A stretch of DNA of 51,856 nt from Sulfuritalea sp. (lineage in GTDB: Bacteria > Pseudomonadota > Gammaproteobacteria > Burkholderiales > Methylophilaceae): assembly GCA_021738125.1 (NCBI GenBank), contig JAIPCR010000004.1, positions 1-51,856 of the forward strand, given 5' to 3'. Below, piece after piece: positions 8,291-17,661 of this stretch. A program made the translations under genes and the position numbers. The notes beneath the pieces were generated by a model. The model made no database searches, was not told where the DNA came from, and saw nothing but the letters and a program-made list of their open reading frames with translations. The stretch's first letter is position 1; the number at the start of each line of letters is the position of its first letter.

Positions 8291-9322
8291 ATGAGCAATA
8301 TGAGAAAGTTGAAGTGGGGTATTTTAGGTGCGGCGCGTGTGAATGAGCGCTTATTGCCTGCCATTATTGAGGCATCTAATGCACAATTAGTTGCAATTGC
8401 TAGTCGTCGAGTTGGCGCTGCAAAAGCCACGCTTGAAAAGTATGCGCCATGCCATGTTGGGCAAGTGCAGTGTTACGATCATTTAGACAGCTTAATTAAC
8501 GACCCTAATGTTGAGGCAATTTACTGCCCAATGGCCAATGAAGAGCATGCAATATGGGCATTAAAAGCTATCCATGCTGGTAAACATATCTTAATTGAAA
8601 AGCCTATGGCAACCACAGTCAAAGATATTGAGGAAATTGAATCAGCGGCCATTAAAAATAATGTGAAAGTGATGGAAGGTTTTATGTATCGCTTTCATCC
8701 ACAGCACGCACGCATACAGGAAATTATTGATTCAGGCTTAATCGGCGATGTGCTCTCTGCCCGTGCTTCCTTTTCATTTTTGATGAAGCCGGCGCGCATA
8801 TACCGAATTAATCGTAGTATGGCCAATGGTGGCGGTGCAATGTGGGATATTGGTCCTTATGCTATTCACTCACTACGTTGGTGCTTCTCACAAAACGGCA
8901 AGCCAGCAGCACCTCTTTCAGTGATTGCGCATGCAAAGCTCAATGAGCATGGCGCCGATATGGTCACTAGTGGCGTGTTGGACTTCGGCCAGGACGCCCA
9001 AGGTCGCGCCCGTTTCGGTCATTTTGATATTAGTTTTGAACGTAGCCGTAAATCAGAATATGAAATTATCGGCACGTTAGGCTGGGTAAAATGCCATGCT
9101 GCGTGGGTGTTTCAAAATGATGTGCCGGTTATTAGCTGGGCATTAGAAGATGGCCGATGTGCTGAAGAGCAGCTTACGCCTGGCAATCATTTCACTTTAG
9201 AAATAGAACATTTTAGTGACTGCGTAATGAATAATAAAACGCCGTTCTTAAATATGGATGATGCTAAACAAAACTGCAGCGCTATTGAATCTGTCTTGCA
9301 AAGTATTGCTGGCACCAAATAA
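8291..9322 (+). CDS. Gfo/Idh/MocA family NAD(P)-dependent oxidoreductase
   Basis: A 343-residue dehydrogenase with the N-terminal Rossmann motif WGILGAARVNERLLPAI and, near residue 100, ILIEKPMATT, whose Lys-Pro is the family's catalytic/cofactor signature. GGGAMWDIGPYAIHSLRW near residues 175-193 is the substrate-domain block seen in sugar and trans-dihydrodiol dehydrogenase-like members. The substrate cannot be assigned; polyols or sugars are typical of the family. Two close in-frame ATGs (8291 and 8300) exist, and the outer one is given. It has no obvious functional partner: a redoxin gene lies before it and the fmdB cluster after it with a separate -10 box. Confidence 0.85.
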   Translation: MSNMRKLKWGILGAARVNERLLPAIIEASNAQLVAIASRRVGAAKATLEKYAPCHVGQVQCYDHLDSLINDPNVEAIYCPMANEEHAIWALKAIHAGKHILIEKPMATTVKDIEEIESAAIKNNVKVMEGFMYRFHPQHARIQEIIDSGLIGDVLSARASFSFLMKPARIYRINRSMANGGGAMWDIGPYAIHSLRWCFSQNGKPAAPLSVIAHAKLNEHGADMVTSGVLDFGQDAQGRARFGHFDISFERSRKSEYEIIGTLGWVKCHAAWVFQNDVPVISWALEDGRCAEEQLTPGNHFTLEIEHFSDCVMNNKTPFLNMDDAKQNCSAIESVLQSIAGTK

Positions 9323-9324
9323 GG

Positions 9325-9330
9325 TATAAT
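9325..9330 (+). promoter_or_regulatory. Perfect TATAAT -10 box before fmdB/DUF502/aspS
   Basis: A consensus TATAAT lies 34 bases before the fmdB-like ATG, just after the stop of the oxidoreductase gene. No convincing -35 is seen at 16-18 bases upstream, so it is a weak or activator-dependent candidate. A strong GAGGTGG ribosome binding site follows. Confidence 0.4.
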
Positions 9331-9364
9331 TCACGGTTATTTAATTGATGGTAGAGGTGGTTTT

Positions 9365-9670
9365 ATGCCTATTTATGATTATCAATGCGCAAGCTGTGGC
9401 CATAAGGCTGAAGTGATGCGCAAAATTAGCGCTGCGCCCACTGAGACTTGTCCTGCTTGTGGTGCTGAAACTTTTAGCAAACAATTATCTGCGCCCAGTT
9501 TTCAATTAAGTGGCAGTGGTTGGTATGCCACTGATTTTAAAGATGGCGGCAATAAAACTGGCGCAACATCAAGCAAAGCAAGTGCTAGTAAGTCTGATGT
9601 GAGTTCAGAGCAAAAGTCGGAAGCTACAACTACACCGACTCCCTGTGCAACAGGATGTGCTTGCCACTAA
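9365..9670 (+). CDS. FmdB-type zinc-ribbon protein
   Basis: A 101-residue protein. The first 45 residues are the FmdB zinc ribbon: PIYDYQCASCGH ... ETCPACGAETFSKQLSAPSFQL, with two CxxC knuckles. The middle is a low-complexity Ser/Lys/Thr/Ala stretch, and the end is CATGCACH, a second Cys/His cluster that could hold metal. FmdB was named as a putative regulator in methylotrophs, but the function of these small zinc ribbons is not established. A GAGGTGG ribosome binding site precedes the ATG. The order fmdB/DUF502/aspS is conserved in many beta- and gammaproteobacteria and suggests a link to translation or membrane housekeeping. Confidence 0.85.
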   Translation: MPIYDYQCASCGHKAEVMRKISAAPTETCPACGAETFSKQLSAPSFQLSGSGWYATDFKDGGNKTGATSSKASASKSDVSSEQKSEATTTPTPCATGCACH

Positions 9671-9721
9671 TGTTAGCTCATCATTGTTTAACGCTACTAA
9701 TTAACCTATACAATTAAACGT

Positions 9722-10333
9722 ATGAAAAAATACTTTATTACTGGTTTGCTCGTCTTGGTGCCTTTGTTTATCACGGTTTGGGTGATATCAAGTTTAATTG
9801 GCATGATGGATCAGAGCTTATTATTATTACCCGAAAATTGGCGCCCCAAAGCTCAATTGGGCCAAGAAATCCCTGGACTTGGCGCATTACTGACAATGCT
9901 GATTATTTTCGTTACGGGTCTAATTGCGACTAATTTTTTCGGTAAGCGATTAATCTTATTTTGGGAAGCCATACTGGCCCGTGTGCCTGTAGTGAAATCC
10001 ATCTATGCCAGCGTTAAGCAAGTATCAGATACTTTGTTTTCAGATTCTGGCAATGCTTTTCGGCAAGCTGTTTTAGTGCAATTTCCAAGGCAAGGCGCAT
10101 GGACCATTGCTTTCGTCACAGGTAAACCAGGGGGTGATGTCGCAAATCATTTGTTTGGTGATTATGTGAGCGTTTATGTGCCTACTACGCCAAATCCTAC
10201 CGGTGGTTATTTCTTAATGATGCTACGTACGGAAGTGATTGAGCTTGATATGAGCGTGGATGAAGCGCTGAAATATATTATTAGCATGGGCGTAGTAGCG
10301 CCCCCTGATAAATTTAAATTACAACACAATTAA
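9722..10333 (+). CDS. DUF502 family membrane protein
   Basis: A 203-residue integral membrane protein. Hydrophobic segments at about residues 4-27 (FITGLLVLVPLFITVWVISS) and 54-80 (GLGALLTMLIIFVTGLIATNFF) are followed by a soluble domain with VPVVKSIYASVKQVSDTLF, the DUF502 signature, and YVPTTPNPTGGYFLMM. The plant relative COV1 influences vascular patterning, but the bacterial role is unknown. It lies between fmdB and aspS in a conserved cluster. No clear ribosome binding site precedes the ATG, so translation may be weak or depend on the upstream gene. Confidence 0.88.
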   Translation: MKKYFITGLLVLVPLFITVWVISSLIGMMDQSLLLLPENWRPKAQLGQEIPGLGALLTMLIIFVTGLIATNFFGKRLILFWEAILARVPVVKSIYASVKQVSDTLFSDSGNAFRQAVLVQFPRQGAWTIAFVTGKPGGDVANHLFGDYVSVYVPTTPNPTGGYFLMMLRTEVIELDMSVDEALKYIISMGVVAPPDKFKLQHN

Positions 10334-10374
10334 CCTTTTAACTTAACTGACTATTTAACAAGAATTTACATATT

Positions 10375-12159
10375 ATGCGTACACATTACTGCGGCCATTT
10401 AAACCGCGAACACATCGGCCAAACTGTTACTTTATGTGGTTGGGCGCACCGCCGCCGCGACCATGGTGGCGTCATTTTTATCGACTTGCGTGACCGTGAA
10501 GGTATGGCGCAAATTGTTGTAAATCCTGATGCAAAAGCCGCTTTTGCCATTGCTGAAAGTGTACGTAGCGAGTACGTTCTGAAAGTTGTGTGCGAAGTGC
10601 GCGCACGTCCTGAAGGTGCTGTAAATGCCAACTTAGCCACTGGTGAAGTTGAAATGATAGCCACTGAGATTGAGGTGCTTAATGCATCGCTCACACCACC
10701 CTTTATGTTGGATGATGAAAACCTTACTGAAACCGTACGTTTAGAACATAGATATATTGATTTACGTCGCCCAGCGATGCAGAAAAATATGATGTTGCGC
10801 TATCGCGTTTCTAAAACCTTACGTGACTATTTAGATGTCAATGGGTTTATTGAAGTCGAAACGCCAATGCTGACTCGCTCAACACCAGAAGGTGCACGCG
10901 ATTACTTGGTGCCTAGTCGTGTTCATGCTGGGCAATTCTTTGCATTGCCGCAGTCACCGCAGTTATTTAAACAATTATTGATGGTGTCTGGATTTGATCG
11001 TTATTTCCAAATTACTAAATGCTTCCGTGATGAAGATTTGCGTGCTGATCGTCAGCCAGAATTCACTCAGGTGGATATTGAAACATCATTCATGACTGAA
11101 AATCAGATTATGGATATTGTTGAAGAAATGATACGTCAAATGCTGAAAAAGGTGCAGAACGTAGATTTGCCAGCAGCCTTTCCACGCATGTCGTTTCATG
11201 AGGCCATGACACGTTACGGATCAGATAAGCCAGATATGCGCGTGACCTTAGAAATTACTGAGCTATCAGACGTCATGAAAGATGTTGATTTTAAAGTATT
11301 TGCAGGTGCCGCCAATATGGCAGGTGGACGCGTTGCTGCATTGCGAGTACCTAATGGTGCGGCGATTGCACGTAGCGAAATTGATGCCTACACTGAATTT
11401 GTTAAAATCTACGGTGCTAAAGGCTTGGCCTACATCAAGATTAACGATGTGACAAAATTGAACGAAGAAGGCTTGCAAAGCCCTATCGTTAAAAATATTC
11501 ATGCTACAGCATTACAAGCTATTATCGACCGCACTGGCGCTCAAAATGGCGATATCGTATTCTTTGGTGCAGATAAGAGCAAAGTGGTTAACGAAGCATT
11601 GGGTGCATTGCGTCTTAAAGTGGGCCATGATAAAGGCCATGTGGATGGCCGAGCATGGGCACCATTATGGGTGGTAGATTTCCCAATGTTTGAACATGAC
11701 GAAGAAAATGATAGATGGGCAGCATTGCATCATCCGTTCACCGCGCCAAAAGACGGCCATGAAGATTTGCTAACCAGCAATCCAGGTGCGGCACTGTCAA
11801 AAGCTTACGATATGGTACTTAATGGCTGGGAGGTAGGCGGTGGTTCAGTGCGTATCCACAAACAAGACGTGCAGTCAAAAGTATTTGATGCACTTAAAAT
11901 TAGCAAAGAAGAAGCACAAGAAAAATTTGGCTTCTTGCTTGATGCCTTGCAATACGGTGCACCCCCCCATGGTGGTCTGGCGTTTGGTTTGGACCGTTTA
12001 GTTACATTAATGACAGGTGCAGAATCTATTCGTGATGTAATTGCTTTCCCTAAAACACAGCGTGCACAGTGCTTGATGACTAATGCGCCGAATGAGGTGG
12101 ATGAGAAGCAGTTGCGTGAGTTGCATATACGCGTTCGTTCACAAAACCCAGCGGCTTAA
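10375..12159 (+). CDS. aspS: Aspartyl-tRNA synthetase, probably non-discriminating (Asp/Asn)
   Basis: A class II synthetase of 594 residues, the normal bacterial length. The N-terminal OB fold binds the anticodon ([19 protein letters not shown]). Motif 2 is [16 protein letters not shown], motif 3 is [10 protein letters not shown] near the C-terminus, and the bacterial GAD insertion lies between. His30 and Gly81 (RPEGA) correspond to His31 and Gly82 of Pseudomonas aeruginosa AspRS, residues reported to confer relaxed tRNA(Asp/Asn) recognition; E. coli's discriminating enzyme has Leu at the first position. This implies Asn-tRNA is made by transamidation through GatCAB. The gene is the third of the fmdB/DUF502/aspS cluster, with a VOC gene 20 bases downstream. 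Confidence 0.96.
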   Translation: MRTHYCGHLNREHIGQTVTLCGWAHRRRDHGGVIFIDLRDREGMAQIVVNPDAKAAFAIAESVRSEYVLKVVCEVRARPEGAVNANLATGEVEMIATEIEVLNASLTPPFMLDDENLTETVRLEHRYIDLRRPAMQKNMMLRYRVSKTLRDYLDVNGFIEVETPMLTRSTPEGARDYLVPSRVHAGQFFALPQSPQLFKQLLMVSGFDRYFQITKCFRDEDLRADRQPEFTQVDIETSFMTENQIMDIVEEMIRQMLKKVQNVDLPAAFPRMSFHEAMTRYGSDKPDMRVTLEITELSDVMKDVDFKVFAGAANMAGGRVAALRVPNGAAIARSEIDAYTEFVKIYGAKGLAYIKINDVTKLNEEGLQSPIVKNIHATALQAIIDRTGAQNGDIVFFGADKSKVVNEALGALRLKVGHDKGHVDGRAWAPLWVVDFPMFEHDEENDRWAALHHPFTAPKDGHEDLLTSNPGAALSKAYDMVLNGWEVGGGSVRIHKQDVQSKVFDALKISKEEAQEKFGFLLDALQYGAPPHGGLAFGLDRLVTLMTGAESIRDVIAFPKTQRAQCLMTNAPNEVDEKQLRELHIRVRSQNPAA

Positions 12160-12179
12160 ATAGCTAGCTATAAGGAATA

Positions 12180-12569
12180 ATGCCAGTTACCGAACTCAAC
12201 CATGTCAATCTGCGCACACCTTATGAGGTGATGCTCAAGCTTAAAGATTTCTACTGTGACGTGGTGGGTTTAAAGGTTGGTCCACGCGAGGGGTTTACCA
12301 GTCGTGGTTACTGGCTTTATATTGGTGATAAGCATGTTATGCATTTGGCTGAGTATCGCGGTGAAGGCGCACCATTAACAAATGTGCTTACCACCATAGA
12401 CCATATCTCGTTCACCTGTACTGATATGCCTGCCACTGAGGCACATTTAATAGCGCATCATATTGATTATTCTGTACGCGACTTACCCGTATTGAATGTA
12501 AAGCAAATTAACTTTAAAGACCCGGTTGGTAATGGTGTCGAGCTATTCTTCTATATGGATAAAGCATAG
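12180..12569 (+). CDS. VOC (glyoxalase/bleomycin-resistance) family protein
   Basis: A 129-residue vicinal-oxygen-chelate protein with two beta-alpha-beta-beta-beta modules: LNHVNLRTPYEVMLKLKDFYCDVVGLKVG and IDHISFTCTDMPATEAHL. Candidate metal ligands are His8, His55 or His 75-region residues, and the Glu of GNGVELFFY. The family covers glyoxalases, dioxygenases and antibiotic-binding proteins, so the reaction cannot be named. It starts 20 bases after aspS and is probably co-transcribed. A short inverted repeat (CCATA...TATGG) lies 14-30 bases after its stop but lacks a T-tract. Confidence 0.8.
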   Translation: MPVTELNHVNLRTPYEVMLKLKDFYCDVVGLKVGPREGFTSRGYWLYIGDKHVMHLAEYRGEGAPLTNVLTTIDHISFTCTDMPATEAHLIAHHIDYSVRDLPVLNVKQINFKDPVGNGVELFFYMDKA

Positions 12570-12672
12570 TTATATTTTGAACCATAGAATTTTATGGCTT
12601 AATAGTTGTCACAAGCGTTGTATGATTAAAGCGTAATTATTGAGTTAATTTAAGTGTGTGGGAGTCGATAAA

Positions 12673-13482
12673 ATGAAACAATTAATGCATCAGAGTTTAT
12701 TAAAACTATTCTTCGCAACAGCGATTACACTTGTTTTGGCTATGCCAGCAAGTGCTGAGCCAGACCCGAAATTATGGCCAGTCATGAAAGAAGCTTTCTT
12801 TGCCAATCGTGAAATACAGCAAGTTGATTTTATAAAAATAGATGCACCACGCCGCGCTGAAAGTGGTGCACAAGTGCCCGTTACTTATAGCGTGAATAAT
12901 GCTGCAGCTAACGGCATTGTCATTAAGAAACTATACGCATTCGTGGATGCAAATCCAATTCCGCTAACGGCTACTTATCATTTAACAGAGGCGCTTGGTG
13001 ATTTTCAGTTAGCTACACGTATCCGCTTTGAAACCGATGCATTTGTAAGATTAGTGGGTGAAACTGCAGACGGTAAGTTATATCTGGCCTCACGTGAAAT
13101 TCGTGCGGCAGGTGGGTGTGGGGGCACAGTTGATGGGGATGAGGCAACAATTCGCGCTACTGCAGGAAAAATCAAGTTTAAAGTGGATGAGCCCGTTAAA
13201 GTTAACAGTATCGCATCGACCACTTTCAATATTAAGCACCCTATGCGTACTGGCTTACAACGCGAACTAGTCTCGCAAGGGTTTGTTCCCGCTTTCTATA
13301 TTAATAAAGCGACCTTTAGTTATAACGGCAAGCCGCTACTCACCATAGATGTGGGCGTAGGCACGGCGGAAGACCCTTATTTCAAATTTAATTTTGTGCC
13401 GGATGCGACAGGTAAATTAGAAGTAACGGCCACTGACAATGAAGGCAAAACCTTTGTGCAACAAGTCGATGTGAAAAGCTAG
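12673..13482 (+). CDS. Quinoprotein dehydrogenase-associated SoxYZ-like carrier
   Basis: An exported 269-residue protein: a signal peptide ending ...AMPASA, a SoxY-like domain, the GGCGG motif with Cys149, then a SoxZ-like Ig domain (IKHPMRTGLQRE, GVGTAEDPYFKFNFVP). In sulfur oxidation the SoxY Cys carries the sulfur substrate at its C-terminus; here SoxY and SoxZ are fused and the motif is internal, as in the family linked to PQQ-dependent alcohol dehydrogenases of methylotrophs. Its role there is not settled. Location is periplasm. The ATG at 12673 is chosen over GTG 12658 because GGGAG lies 8 bases before it. No methanol dehydrogenase gene is in the window. A strong terminator follows 30 bases downstream. 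Confidence 0.85.
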   Translation: MKQLMHQSLLKLFFATAITLVLAMPASAEPDPKLWPVMKEAFFANREIQQVDFIKIDAPRRAESGAQVPVTYSVNNAAANGIVIKKLYAFVDANPIPLTATYHLTEALGDFQLATRIRFETDAFVRLVGETADGKLYLASREIRAAGGCGGTVDGDEATIRATAGKIKFKVDEPVKVNSIASTTFNIKHPMRTGLQRELVSQGFVPAFYINKATFSYNGKPLLTIDVGVGTAEDPYFKFNFVPDATGKLEVTATDNEGKTFVQQVDVKS

Positions 13483-13512
13483 CTAGGCAAGAGATAGCAG
13501 CAATAATAAAAT

Positions 13513-13536
13513 GACCTCCAACTGGGGGTCTTTTTT
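13513..13536 (+). terminator. Rho-independent terminator after the SoxYZ-like gene
   Basis: A 7-bp stem (GACCTCC/GGGGGTC with one G-U pair), a 4-base AACT loop, and six T residues. It lies 30 bases after the stop and separates the gene from yjbQ. Confidence 0.88.
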
Positions 13537-13601
13537 ATGGCTGGGTTTACTTTGCAGAGTGATAAAATAGCCACAATTAATTGATATTTTGGGAGACCTT
13601 A

Positions 13602-14021
13602 ATGAAAAGCTATCGTAAAGAACTTTGGTTTAATCCACCTACTCGCGTTGCTTTTATTCGTATTACTGAGCAAGTCAATGAATGTTTAAGGGAGAGTGGG
13701 GTTAAAGAAGGCTTGGTGCTGATTAACGCTATGCACATTACCGCCAGTGTATTTATTAATGATGACGAGCGTGGACTGCATTATGATTACACACAATGGT
13801 TAGAAAAACTCGCGCCACATGAGCCTATCAGTAGCTATCGTCATAATGATACTGGTGAAGACAACGCTGATGCGCACATGAAGCGCCAATTGATGGGGCG
13901 AGAAGTGGTGGTAGCGATTACTGAAGGTCGACTGGACTTTGGTCCATGGGAACAGATTTTCTATGGCGAGTTTGACGGCCGCAGAAAAAAACGAGTATTA
14001 GTGAAAATTATCGGTGAATAA
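13602..14021 (+). CDS. YjbQ family protein (UPF0047)
   Basis: A 139-residue YjbQ-fold protein with [19 protein letters not shown], the conserved His/Asn pocket, [22 protein letters not shown] and [16 protein letters not shown]. coli YjbQ shows low thiamine-phosphate synthase activity in a suppressor setting, but the true role is uncertain. The ATG at 13602 with GGGAG 7 bases upstream is preferred over a TTG at 13581. Its stop is one base before the start of trhP, so the two are likely translated together. Confidence 0.88.
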   Translation: MKSYRKELWFNPPTRVAFIRITEQVNECLRESGVKEGLVLINAMHITASVFINDDERGLHYDYTQWLEKLAPHEPISSYRHNDTGEDNADAHMKRQLMGREVVVAITEGRLDFGPWEQIFYGEFDGRRKKRVLVKIIGE

Positions 14022-14022
14022 G

Positions 14023-15369
14023 ATGAAATTACCTGAATTATTAGCGCCAGCTGGCGATTTAGACCGTATGCGTACCGCATACGACTATGGCGCAGATGCT
14101 GTTTATGCTGGACAGCCACGATATAGCTTGCGCGCTCGCAATAACGATTTCACCATGGCAAATCTTGATATTGGTATTAAAGAGGCGCATTTGCGTGGCA
14201 AAAAGTTTTTTGTGGCGAGTAATATTTCGCCCCATAACGCAAAAGTTAAAACTTATATGGCAGATATGGCGCCAGTGATAGCAATGCAACCTGATGCACT
14301 AATTATGTCTGACCCTGGCTTAATTATGATGGTGCGTGAAAAATGGCCAGAGGTGCCGGTACATCTTTCAGTACAAGCCAACACTGTCAATTTTGCCACC
14401 GTTAAATTTTGGCAAAGTTTAGGCTTATCGCGCGTTATTTTGTCGCGTGAATTGTCATTGGATGAAATTGAAGAAATCCGTCAGTTGTGTCCAGATATGG
14501 AGCTGGAAGTTTTCGTACATGGCGCCTTATGTATTGCTTATTCAGGCCGTTGTTTGTTGTCTGGTTATTTTAATCAGCGCGACCCTAACCAAGGTACTTG
14601 TACGAATAGTTGCCGCTGGGATTATAAAGTACACGATGCGGCAGAGGATGCCGCAGGTGTAATTCGTTTGAATGAGTTTGATTTTCAAGCGGAGATGGAG
14701 AAATCTAGTCTTTCTGGATGTGGCAGTTTACCGCGTCACCCTTTGGCCGATAAGGTATATTTGATAGAGGAGAAAGGTCGCCCCGGTGAATTGTTGCCGA
14801 TAATAGAAGACGAACACGGCACTTATATTATGAATAGCAAAGACTTACGTGCGATTGAACACGTAGAACGCTTAGTTAAAATGGGTGTGGATTCTTTAAA
14901 AATTGAAGGTCGAACCAAGTCTCGTTATTACGTAGCGCGCACATGCCAAAACTATCGACTCGCGGTTGATGATGCAGTTGCTGGTCGACCATTTGATTGG
15001 AATTTACTCGGTGATTTAGAGAATCTAGCCAATCGTGGCTATACCGATGGTTTCTATCAGCGGCACCATACTGCTGAGCATCAAAATTACAAACAAGGTT
15101 ATTCCATTTCAAACCGCAGTTTATATGTGGGCGATATTGTCGCTTATGATGCTGAAAAAGGCTTGGCTGATATTGAGGCGCGTAATAAGTTTGCGGTGGG
15201 GGATCGCTTGCAAATCATTCATCCTAGTGGCAATCAAGAGTTAGTAGTGGAAGAAATGTTCAACAAAAAAGGCGAACATATTCAAGAAGCTTCTGGTAGT
15301 GGTTACTTCGTCAGGCTACCTATTGCAGCAAATAATTTAAGTAACGCCATGGTGGCAAAATATTTGTAA
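14023..15369 (+). CDS. trhP: tRNA 5-hydroxyuridine synthesis protein TrhP (peptidase U32 family, YegQ)
   Basis: A 448-residue U32 protein close in length to E. coli YegQ/TrhP (453), which supports prephenate-dependent hydroxylation of U34 to ho5U in tRNA. ELLAPAGDLDRMRTAYDYGADAVY is the U32 N-terminal block; VHGALCIAYSGRCLLSGYFN and RDPNQGTCTNSCRW give the conserved cysteines thought to bind an iron-sulfur cluster; SLKIEGRTKS and the C-terminal small domain complete the family pattern. Start ATG at 14023 lies one base after the yjbQ stop; a GTG at 14014 overlaps yjbQ. The gene is followed by a strong bidirectional terminator. Confidence 0.88.
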   Translation: MKLPELLAPAGDLDRMRTAYDYGADAVYAGQPRYSLRARNNDFTMANLDIGIKEAHLRGKKFFVASNISPHNAKVKTYMADMAPVIAMQPDALIMSDPGLIMMVREKWPEVPVHLSVQANTVNFATVKFWQSLGLSRVILSRELSLDEIEEIRQLCPDMELEVFVHGALCIAYSGRCLLSGYFNQRDPNQGTCTNSCRWDYKVHDAAEDAAGVIRLNEFDFQAEMEKSSLSGCGSLPRHPLADKVYLIEEKGRPGELLPIIEDEHGTYIMNSKDLRAIEHVERLVKMGVDSLKIEGRTKSRYYVARTCQNYRLAVDDAVAGRPFDWNLLGDLENLANRGYTDGFYQRHHTAEHQNYKQGYSISNRSLYVGDIVAYDAEKGLADIEARNKFAVGDRLQIIHPSGNQELVVEEMFNKKGEHIQEASGSGYFVRLPIAANNLSNAMVAKYL

Positions 15370-15376
15370 GCAATAA

Positions 15377-15413
15377 AAAAAGCCTAACAAACTGCTATTT
15401 TGTTAGGCTTTTT
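15377..15413. terminator. Bidirectional terminator between trhP and the CBS gene
   Basis: A perfect 15-bp stem (left 15377-15391, right 15399-15413) with a 7-base loop CTGCTAT. A-tracts and T-tracts on both sides make it work in both directions for the two convergent genes. Confidence 0.9.
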
Positions 15414-15435
15414 AAAGCGCGATTGGTTTAAGCGC

Positions 15436-15867
15436 TTAGCCAGTAATGTAACTTTCTAATTGCTTAATCAGGCGATGCTGATAATCAATCGTTTCTTTCA
15501 CTACGTCACCTATAGATAGCATGCCAATCACCTTGCCATTATCGACTACCGGTAAATGTCGAATGCGCATTTCAGACATCACAGTCATGGCTTGTTCTAT
15601 GGTATCAGTCAGTTTGGCAGTAATAACTTCCGTAGTCATGACATCACTAATAGGTGTAGTTTTTGAAGATTTTCCCTGAAGGATAACTTCACGAGCGTAG
15701 TCACGTTCGGAGAAAATCCCTGCCAGCTTTTCACCTTCCAGCACCACTAATGCGCCAATTTTATATTCGGCCAGTACGACTAAAGCATCAAATACAGGAC
15801 GATGTGGGGCAATTGAAATGACTTCTTTATATTTTTTTGTATCAAGCAATTGTTTTATTGTTTTCAT
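15436..15867 (-). CDS. CBS-domain pair protein
   Basis: A 143-residue protein made of two CBS domains (about residues 7-63 and 74-133): ALVVLEGEKLAGIFSERDYAREV and HLPVVDNGKVIGMLSIGDVV. Such stand-alone pairs bind adenine nucleotides and sense energy state; the partner here is unknown. The ATG at 15867 has GAGGAG eight bases upstream, so a longer frame from 15897 is rejected. It is convergent with trhP, divergent from the EamA transporter gene, and appears to be transcribed alone. Confidence 0.88.
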   Translation of the reverse strand: MKTIKQLLDTKKYKEVISIAPHRPVFDALVVLAEYKIGALVVLEGEKLAGIFSERDYAREVILQGKSSKTTPISDVMTTEVITAKLTDTIEQAMTVMSEMRIRHLPVVDNGKVIGMLSIGDVVKETIDYQHRLIKQLESYITG

Positions 15868-15962
15868 TGTTTTCTCCTCGCAATAGGCGCTACACAAAAA
15901 TATACACCTTATAATGGATATAGCAAAATGCTAATAAGAAAATTGAGTGGAAAAATTAATTC

Positions 15963-16874
15963 ATGCATAAAGATACTGTAGTTAAAGCCTTAATCGCACT
16001 TTTTATACTCACGCTGATTTGGGGATATAACTGGGTAGTCATGAAGCTTGCAGTGCAGTATGCCAGCCCATTTCAGTTTGCTGCAATGCGTACATTTTTA
16101 GGTGCATTAGTATTATTTGTTCTGATATATGTGACTAAAAGACCAATGGCACTTAAGGAATTTCCCACTATGCTGGTGTTAGGATTACTGCAAACGTGCG
16201 GTTTTACTGGATTACTTATTTGGGCATTGGTTGAAGGCGGCGCAGGTAAAACAGCGGTACTGACTTACACAATGCCATTTTGGGTGATGTTATTTGCTTG
16301 GCCTATGTTGGGGGAGAAAGTGCAAGGTTGGCAGTGGTTAGCTGTCGCATTTGCTTTGTTTGGTATGGTGCTTATTTTTGATCCACTACATATTAAAGCT
16401 GACGGGTTCAGTATGTTTTTAGCCTTGTGTTCTGGTATCTCTTGGGCAATATCTGCCATTATTTCAAAAAAACTGCACAGACGTTCGCCACATTTAGATT
16501 TACTCAATCTTACCGCTTGGCCTATGTTGTTGGGTTCTATCCCTATTATTATCATTGCGTTGATTTTACCTGCGCCGCCAATACAGTGGACGACTACCTT
16601 TATTTTGACTGTACTTTTTAATGTCATTTTAAGCGGTTGTGTGGCATGGGTTTTATGGTTGTACGCATTACAGCGTCTACAAGCTGGGGTGGCGAGTATG
16701 GCTTCAATGCTGGCGCCAGTGATAGGGGTGATTGCCGCCTGGATTCAGCTTAATGAAGTGCCAGATACGTATGAATTAATTGGTATGGTTTTTATCGCTC
16801 TGTCTTTAATTACTATTTCATTTATTAGTATCCGAAAACATACGCAAATTGACCCAGCACAAGGGCAGGAATAA
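15963..16874 (+). CDS. EamA/DMT-family transporter
   Basis: A 303-residue inner-membrane protein with about ten hydrophobic segments in two EamA repeats (first from ALFILTLIWGYNWVVMKLA, second from GFSMFLALCSGISWAISAIIS). The repeat openings WGYNW and SGISWA are typical of drug/metabolite exporters such as RhaT/YdcZ relatives. Substrate is unknown. It is divergent from the CBS gene, with 95 bases between starts, and is followed 61 bases later by yebC. A GTGGA near 15949 is the best ribosome binding site. Confidence 0.87.
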   Translation: MHKDTVVKALIALFILTLIWGYNWVVMKLAVQYASPFQFAAMRTFLGALVLFVLIYVTKRPMALKEFPTMLVLGLLQTCGFTGLLIWALVEGGAGKTAVLTYTMPFWVMLFAWPMLGEKVQGWQWLAVAFALFGMVLIFDPLHIKADGFSMFLALCSGISWAISAIISKKLHRRSPHLDLLNLTAWPMLLGSIPIIIIALILPAPPIQWTTTFILTVLFNVILSGCVAWVLWLYALQRLQAGVASMASMLAPVIGVIAAWIQLNEVPDTYELIGMVFIALSLITISFISIRKHTQIDPAQGQE

Positions 16875-16935
16875 TGAGAGCAAGACTCGCTTGTGTTAAA
16901 ATTGATTTATTTTTTAAGTTTTAAGGGTTGGTCAC

Positions 16936-17661
16936 ATGGCAGGTCATAGTAAATGGGCAAATATTCAGCACCGCAAAGGTAGACAAGATGCGAAGCGCGG
17001 TAAAATTTTCACTAAAATCATTAAAGAAATTACCGTAGCTGCTCGATTAAGTGGCGGTGACGTCACCATGAATCCACGTTTACGTGCTGCTGTAGCCGAG
17101 GCTAAAGAAGAAAATATGCCGGCGGATAACATCACACGGGCTATTAAAAAAGGTACGGGTGAATTAGAAGGTGTTAACTATGAAGAAATTCGCTATGAAG
17201 GCTACGGCATTAATGGCGCCGCGATTATTATTGATTGCTTAACCGATAACAAGCAACGCGCAGTCGCAGACGTGCGTCATGCGCTCACTAAATTTGGTGG
17301 CAATTTAGGCACTGATGGCTCGGTGGCGTTTATGTTCAAACATTGTGGCAGCTTGGTATATGAGCCTGGTACGAGTGAAGACAAAGTGATGGAGGCTGCA
17401 CTAGAAGCAGGCGCTGAAGATATTGTGACCGATGAAGATGGCAGTATTGAAGTGATTACCCCTCCTAATGATTTTATGGCAGTGAAAGAGGCGATGGAGG
17501 CAGCAGGCCTTAAAGCAGTGATGGCCGAAGTAACGATGAAAGCCATGAATGAAGTAGAGTTTACTGGTGATGATGCAGTGAAAATGCAGAAGATATTAGA
17601 TGCACTGGAAGATTTAGATGATGTTCAGGATGTCTATACCACCGCTTTAATAGAAGAATAG
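16936..17661 (+). CDS. yebC: YebC/PmpR family translation or regulatory protein
   Basis: A 241-residue member of the YebC/TACO1 family, opening with the invariant [20 protein letters not shown]. Family members were described as transcription regulators (PmpR) and more recently as helping ribosomes through proline-rich stretches. No HTH is present. The order yebC-ruvC-ruvA-ruvB is highly conserved in proteobacteria. Its TAG stop overlaps the GTG of ruvC by one base (TAGTG), so the genes are translationally coupled. It heads the long run that reaches cpoB. Confidence 0.95.
   Translation: MAGHSKWANIQHRKGRQDAKRGKIFTKIIKEITVAARLSGGDVTMNPRLRAAVAEAKEENMPADNITRAIKKGTGELEGVNYEEIRYEGYGINGAAIIIDCLTDNKQRAVADVRHALTKFGGNLGTDGSVAFMFKHCGSLVYEPGTSEDKVMEAALEAGAEDIVTDEDGSIEVITPPNDFMAVKEAMEAAGLKAVMAEVTMKAMNEVEFTGDDAVKMQKILDALEDLDDVQDVYTTALIEE

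Noticed and set aside
10386..10694. A 102-residue frame antisense to the start of aspS
   Set aside because: Pure shadow of the highly conserved OB-fold coding sequence; low-complexity Ser/Arg/Thr composition.
12570..12600. CCATA/TATGG inverted repeat after the VOC gene
   Set aside because: Stem of five bases, no T-tract; not a credible terminator.
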